From: JADLDB01 sp040755835
GTDB taxonomy: Bacteria; Myxococcota; Myxococcia; Myxococcales; Myxococcaceae
Assembly (NCBI GenBank): GCA_040755835.1
Contig: JBFMAB010000020.1
Coordinates: 62,001 to 126,000, forward strand
Reading direction: 5' to 3'
DNA: 64,000 nt
Below are positions 62,001 through 64,000 of this stretch, in pieces (the first letter of the stretch is position 1; every line of letters begins with the position of its first letter). The notes under the pieces were generated by a model. It was not told where the DNA came from. It saw only the letters and a list, made by a program, of their open reading frames with translations, and ran no database searches. The position numbers and the translations under genes were made by a program.

Positions 62001-63369
62001 GGACTACTACGAGATGGTGAAGACGAAGCTCGAGGACTACTGGAATTACTACTTCGACTCGCACTTCCGCCGGGACCGCGCGTTCTTCAGCGGCAACACC
62101 GCGCTGTACCGCACGTTCCTCACGTACAACTTCGCGTCGAACGTCTACAAGCACTGGGTGCTCGAGCAGTACCTGCAGCCCACGCAGAGCCAGGAGCAGC
62201 TCAAGCGCTTCAAGGTCGACCCGCTCATTCAGGACTACTGGACGATGGCGGTGCTCGACGGCGTCAACTCGCACCTCAACGTCATGTCGGTCCCGCCGGA
62301 CGGGCTCTTCATGTACCGCAACCTGCGCAACAGCCCGCGCTGGGACGTGATCAGCCAGGGCGAGGACTTCGACTACCTGAACGCCGAGGGACGGGCGAAG
62401 CTGCAGGACCTCTACACCAGCCGTCTCAATGGCCTGGACTACGTGATCGTCCCGCGCGGCCTCGGCCGTCGCATGTACAGCCGCTACGACTACAAGTCGG
62501 GCTTCGGCTTCTTCCAGCGCATGCTGGAGGCCGGCCACTACAACGACCAGGTCGGGGCGATGTTCGCGGCCGTCATCCCCGGCATCGACGTGCAGGGCGT
62601 GGACGTCACCGCGGACATCAACCGGTACAACATCAGCTACTACACGGTGTTCCGCCCCGAGTTCCACGACACCTTCAGCGCGCTGTGGTCGAACGATGAG
62701 GAGAAGATTCGTCCCACCCTCTACAAGACGCTGAACAACGCCGGCATGGTGGAGGACAAGGCGGCGCTCTTCTGGCGCGTGTACGTGAAGGGCACGGACT
62801 TCTACCAGGGCTTCGACTACCCGCGGTCGCTCCCGGGGCAGTGCCAGGCCAACGAGACGCCGCCCAAGTGCTTCAAGGCGGAGCAGAACGCCGCGCCGGC
62901 CAACATCCAGCTGACGTGGACGAGCCGCATCTACGGCCTCTTCCTCGGCATGGCGCTGTTCCGCACCAACTACGACCTCGACTACGCCAAGGCGAACCAG
63001 GTCTACAAGCTGGGCGGCGGAGAGGCGTTCACCGTCACGCCGGGCTACCACACGGTCGAGACCCAGGATCCGGTGACCGGCCACCGCTACCTGGCCGTCG
63101 AGGCCGACGGCGCGCCGCCGAACAGCTCGAGCGCGGTCCGGATGATCCGCATCGCCAACGACTACCTGACGATGGTGAGGAACCCGGCCACCTGCCCGCT
63201 GCCCGACTACATCTTCTTCCTCGGCTACAGCTGCATGTCTGCCGAGAACGCCAACAACCCCGCCCTGGTGGAGGAGCGCCGGAAGTACTGGCTCGAAGTC
63301 TACCAGGACCAGATTCGCGACCTCGACCTGATGCGCGGCATGTACCAGGTGTACGGGAAGGCGTTCTGA
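59014..63369 (+). CDS. Large zinc-dependent metzincin-like lipoprotein protease
   Basis: A 1451-residue lipoprotein (MHARPTRARLLAAALATLFV, then AGC). The zinc site is HETGHTLNLRH (H733, E734, H737, H743), and the Met-turn is SIMDYS (M807); both are features of metzincins, with Asn in the Gly position of HExxHxxGxxH. A long N-terminal region (~700 residues) and C-terminal region are without recognised domains. GGAGG precedes the ATG at 59014; a start at 58966 is in frame but lacks the signal. It is probably surface-anchored. The next gene is a paralogue. Confidence 0.85.
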   Translation: MHARPTRARLLAAALATLFVAGCAQSNGDINRVQPNVVKKADLLDGQWFFRNTVTWTPFNTQFTFPGQTGNMEKLVWEIQENYLVGYRSYPYTLGADTNIDPNSIVSGTTATYCDAQGVCTGGQKFYGAPVVAFEITSHFDIQRGYNPATGEPTNVISENTSDRPWNEREYIRVNWAANQLNRMSGMSWGTVQNPNDPTRTTNANWIQPNEPGSDPYDWPTFQYEDRNGDGTPELVYFDVTGRYLANPDMYYFEGYGNIPACWFANGINDCASSEIHMRISIAKVNESWSRDYEPLLYDNDLMSLFGYFRTDRLNYDRKFGYTNDSVIRLANRHRTWKEYYRKDANGQVTTTPIPPAERQPQPVVYYFTPASRMGGEERYAEFWEPGRIIERDFDRAFRRATAAAKGGNSVDPSTVGQMFYLCNNPVKQGDPEACGAPGFSPKIGDLRYSFVNTVAEPVANGLLGYGPSSADPETGQIISGMSNTYTWGVDLYGRTVTDWMLLLSGELQPTDYLSGQQVKDYMKANPVYNVSKLQQQVGAIQSELQGIPQKSDETKGAFQKATPRLAQLFAQLRTNPNSLAGKGDELKKAADELAKYPQLEAAVLDNPDVQADLVNLLPPFARAAAERDPEFRRAAARNVLTNFSAAANYEKRRIEWLSKNSITTFEFYDRTILALANTMMLKRAARIAELTNAPDPRCANAASCTEAEARRLATDEVARYVRQNVWLGTALHETGHTLNLRHNFEGSYDAINYFDDYWDIRKDTITVVQNGQKKLPRTPADMKAASDGTETQQLIGLHDHEYSSIMDYSGKIYGDWKGIGKYDEAAILFAYSGDSSATDGRYAEPGYVEVFKSARKTSQAFPGSDGNMMTISGAGGDLPLVNATAINPNIRNYTERYHYTTVPLHFGEGSDLETTLTDGILKLRSSNRELAKWRDVKADEDRVRAALAADPTLIDDPDRAASVLGSPRLRVPYMFCSEESADGPVLACNRFDRGPDYYEMVKTKLEDYWNYYFDSHFRRDRAFFSGNTALYRTFLTYNFASNVYKHWVLEQYLQPTQSQEQLKRFKVDPLIQDYWTMAVLDGVNSHLNVMSVPPDGLFMYRNLRNSPRWDVISQGEDFDYLNAEGRAKLQDLYTSRLNGLDYVIVPRGLGRRMYSRYDYKSGFGFFQRMLEAGHYNDQVGAMFAAVIPGIDVQGVDVTADINRYNISYYTVFRPEFHDTFSALWSNDEEKIRPTLYKTLNNAGMVEDKAALFWRVYVKGTDFYQGFDYPRSLPGQCQANETPPKCFKAEQNAAPANIQLTWTSRIYGLFLGMALFRTNYDLDYAKANQVYKLGGGEAFTVTPGYHTVETQDPVTGHRYLAVEADGAPPNSSSAVRMIRIANDYLTMVRNPATCPLPDYIFFLGYSCMSAENANNPALVEERRKYWLEVYQDQIRDLDLMRGMYQVYGKAF

Positions 63370-63401
63370 CCATGAACTTCCGCTCTTCGAAGGAAACGAC
63401 C

Positions 63402-64000
63402 ATGAACCGCCTGCTCCAGACGATTCTCGTCGCCGCCGTCACGGTGGTGGCGGTGGGCTGCGGTCAGCCCGAGCTGATCGACCGCACCCAGCCGAACTAC
63501 ATCAAGAAGTCCGACCTGCTCGACGGCACCTGGTACATCCAGGAGACGGTCATCGACACGCCGAAGACGCCGAGCGCCACCACCGTCATCGGCTACAGCG
63601 GCAAGATGGAGAAGGTCCGCTGGGAGATCCAGGAGGACCTCCTGGTCGCGTACCGCGCGTACGAGATCGTTCCCGGCGCCGACCCCCGCGTCGACCGCGC
63701 GAACTCGTCGATCGGCGACGTGAAGTTCCAGGACGGACGGCCCTACAAGGGCAATCCGGTCTTCGCGTACCGGATCCAGAGTCACTTCGATCGCCAGCGC
63801 CAGTACAACGCATCGACCGGTGAGCAGACCAACGTGCTCGAGGAGAACACCACCGACCGCCCCTGGTACGAGCGCGAGTACATGCGCGTCAACTGGAGGT
63901 CCAACACCCTCTACAACGTCGACTCGACGTGCGCGGGAGGGCCGGGGAGCTGGTACCACTGCACGGGAGAGAAGCCGGGCCTGTATCTCCGTTACGTCAC
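63402..64000 (+). CDS. Second metzincin-like lipoprotein paralogue (cut by window end)
   Basis: The first 199 codons of a gene that runs off the window. A lipoprotein signal (MNRLLQTILVAAVTVVAVGC) is followed by sequence matching the N-terminus of the preceding protease: IKKSDLLDGTWYIQETV versus VKKADLLDGQWFFRNTV, then KMEKVRWEIQEDLLVAYRAY and TDRPWYEREYMRVNW. No catalytic motif is reached. The ATG at 63402 follows GAAGGAAA; an ATG at 63372 is in frame. The gene begins 32 bases after its neighbour, so the pair is one operon. Confidence 0.88.
   Translation, partial: MNRLLQTILVAAVTVVAVGCGQPELIDRTQPNYIKKSDLLDGTWYIQETVIDTPKTPSATTVIGYSGKMEKVRWEIQEDLLVAYRAYEIVPGADPRVDRANSSIGDVKFQDGRPYKGNPVFAYRIQSHFDRQRQYNASTGEQTNVLEENTTDRPWYEREYMRVNWRSNTLYNVDSTCAGGPGSWYHCTGEKPGLYLRYV

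Noticed and set aside
57487..63084. A 1865-codon open frame on the minus strand
   Set aside because: It lies antisense to the metzincin-like lipoprotein and barrel genes, which have signal peptides, ribosome binding sites and catalytic motifs. The minus frame is Arg/Val/His-rich, a by-product of high GC at third codon positions.
1..64000. Insertion sequences, prophage, tRNA or attachment sites
   Set aside because: No transposase, integrase, phage structural gene, tRNA-like cloverleaf or flanking direct repeat was recognised by eye; composition is uniform. A covariance-model tRNA scan was not possible here.

Overview
The window is very GC-rich DNA whose signature points to a myxobacterium (Myxococcota, probably the Myxococcus/Archangium side). 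The signs are many lipoproteins with Gly/Thr or Asp-Ala-Gly linkers and Cys-rich repeats, at least three proteins ending in MYXO-CTERM-type sorting tails, a Ser/Thr kinase with a DWG motif and C-terminal membrane helices, a TonB-family protein, and frequent ATGA/GTGA stop-start overlaps. No rRNA, tRNA, CRISPR array, prophage or insertion sequence was recognised. This is a chromosomal housekeeping and secretome region, not a mobile island.

Layout. 1-640: low-information DNA with a decayed lipoprotein remnant. 638-4229: a two-gene beta-oxidation operon (FadN-type hydroxyacyl-CoA dehydrogenase/enoyl-CoA hydratase, then thiolase), closed by a hairpin terminator. 4333-11182: a thioredoxin, small membrane proteins, a YkgJ Cys-cluster protein, a GNAT/FemAB-like protein, a CapA-like protein, a PHB-depolymerase-type esterase lipoprotein and an M15 peptidase. 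11232-14596: biotin carboxylase and biotin carrier genes, divergent from a saccharopine-dehydrogenase-like oxidoreductase. 14733-20344 (minus strand): a four-gene operon of exported proteins made of a helix-hairpin-helix beta-barrel, two staphylococcal-nuclease-like lipoproteins and a triple lamin-tail lipoprotein. 20407-28464: a PHP lipoprotein, a kinase, a small methyltransferase-like protein, a TonB protein and two tandem trypsin-like proteases. 28721-30894: a degenerate SsnA-like amidohydrolase followed by a peroxiredoxin whose peroxidatic Cys codon is TGA, read here as selenocysteine. 30677-36642: secreted proteins, a DUF429 protein and a desaturase. 36708-43659: an M50 protease, DusB, and a NapH/NapG/molybdoenzyme operon. 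43746-50179: RsgA, a second desaturase, a VLCAD-like acyl-CoA dehydrogenase and a large glycine-rich lipoprotein. 50245-54658: a GH1 glucosidase operon, a SRPBCC protein and LarB. 54991-57444: ATP-dependent DNA ligase plus an NFACT protein. 57766-64000: a beta-barrel protein and two tandem metzincin-like lipoproteins, the second cut by the window end.

The most notable content is (i) the candidate selenocysteine peroxiredoxin, with a fitting bacterial SECIS hairpin and a neighbour from a selenium-linked amidohydrolase family that has lost several metal ligands, and (ii) the exported nuclease/HhH-barrel/lamin-tail operon, which looks like a surface DNA-handling system. Both are inferences from sequence that need the checks stated in the findings.
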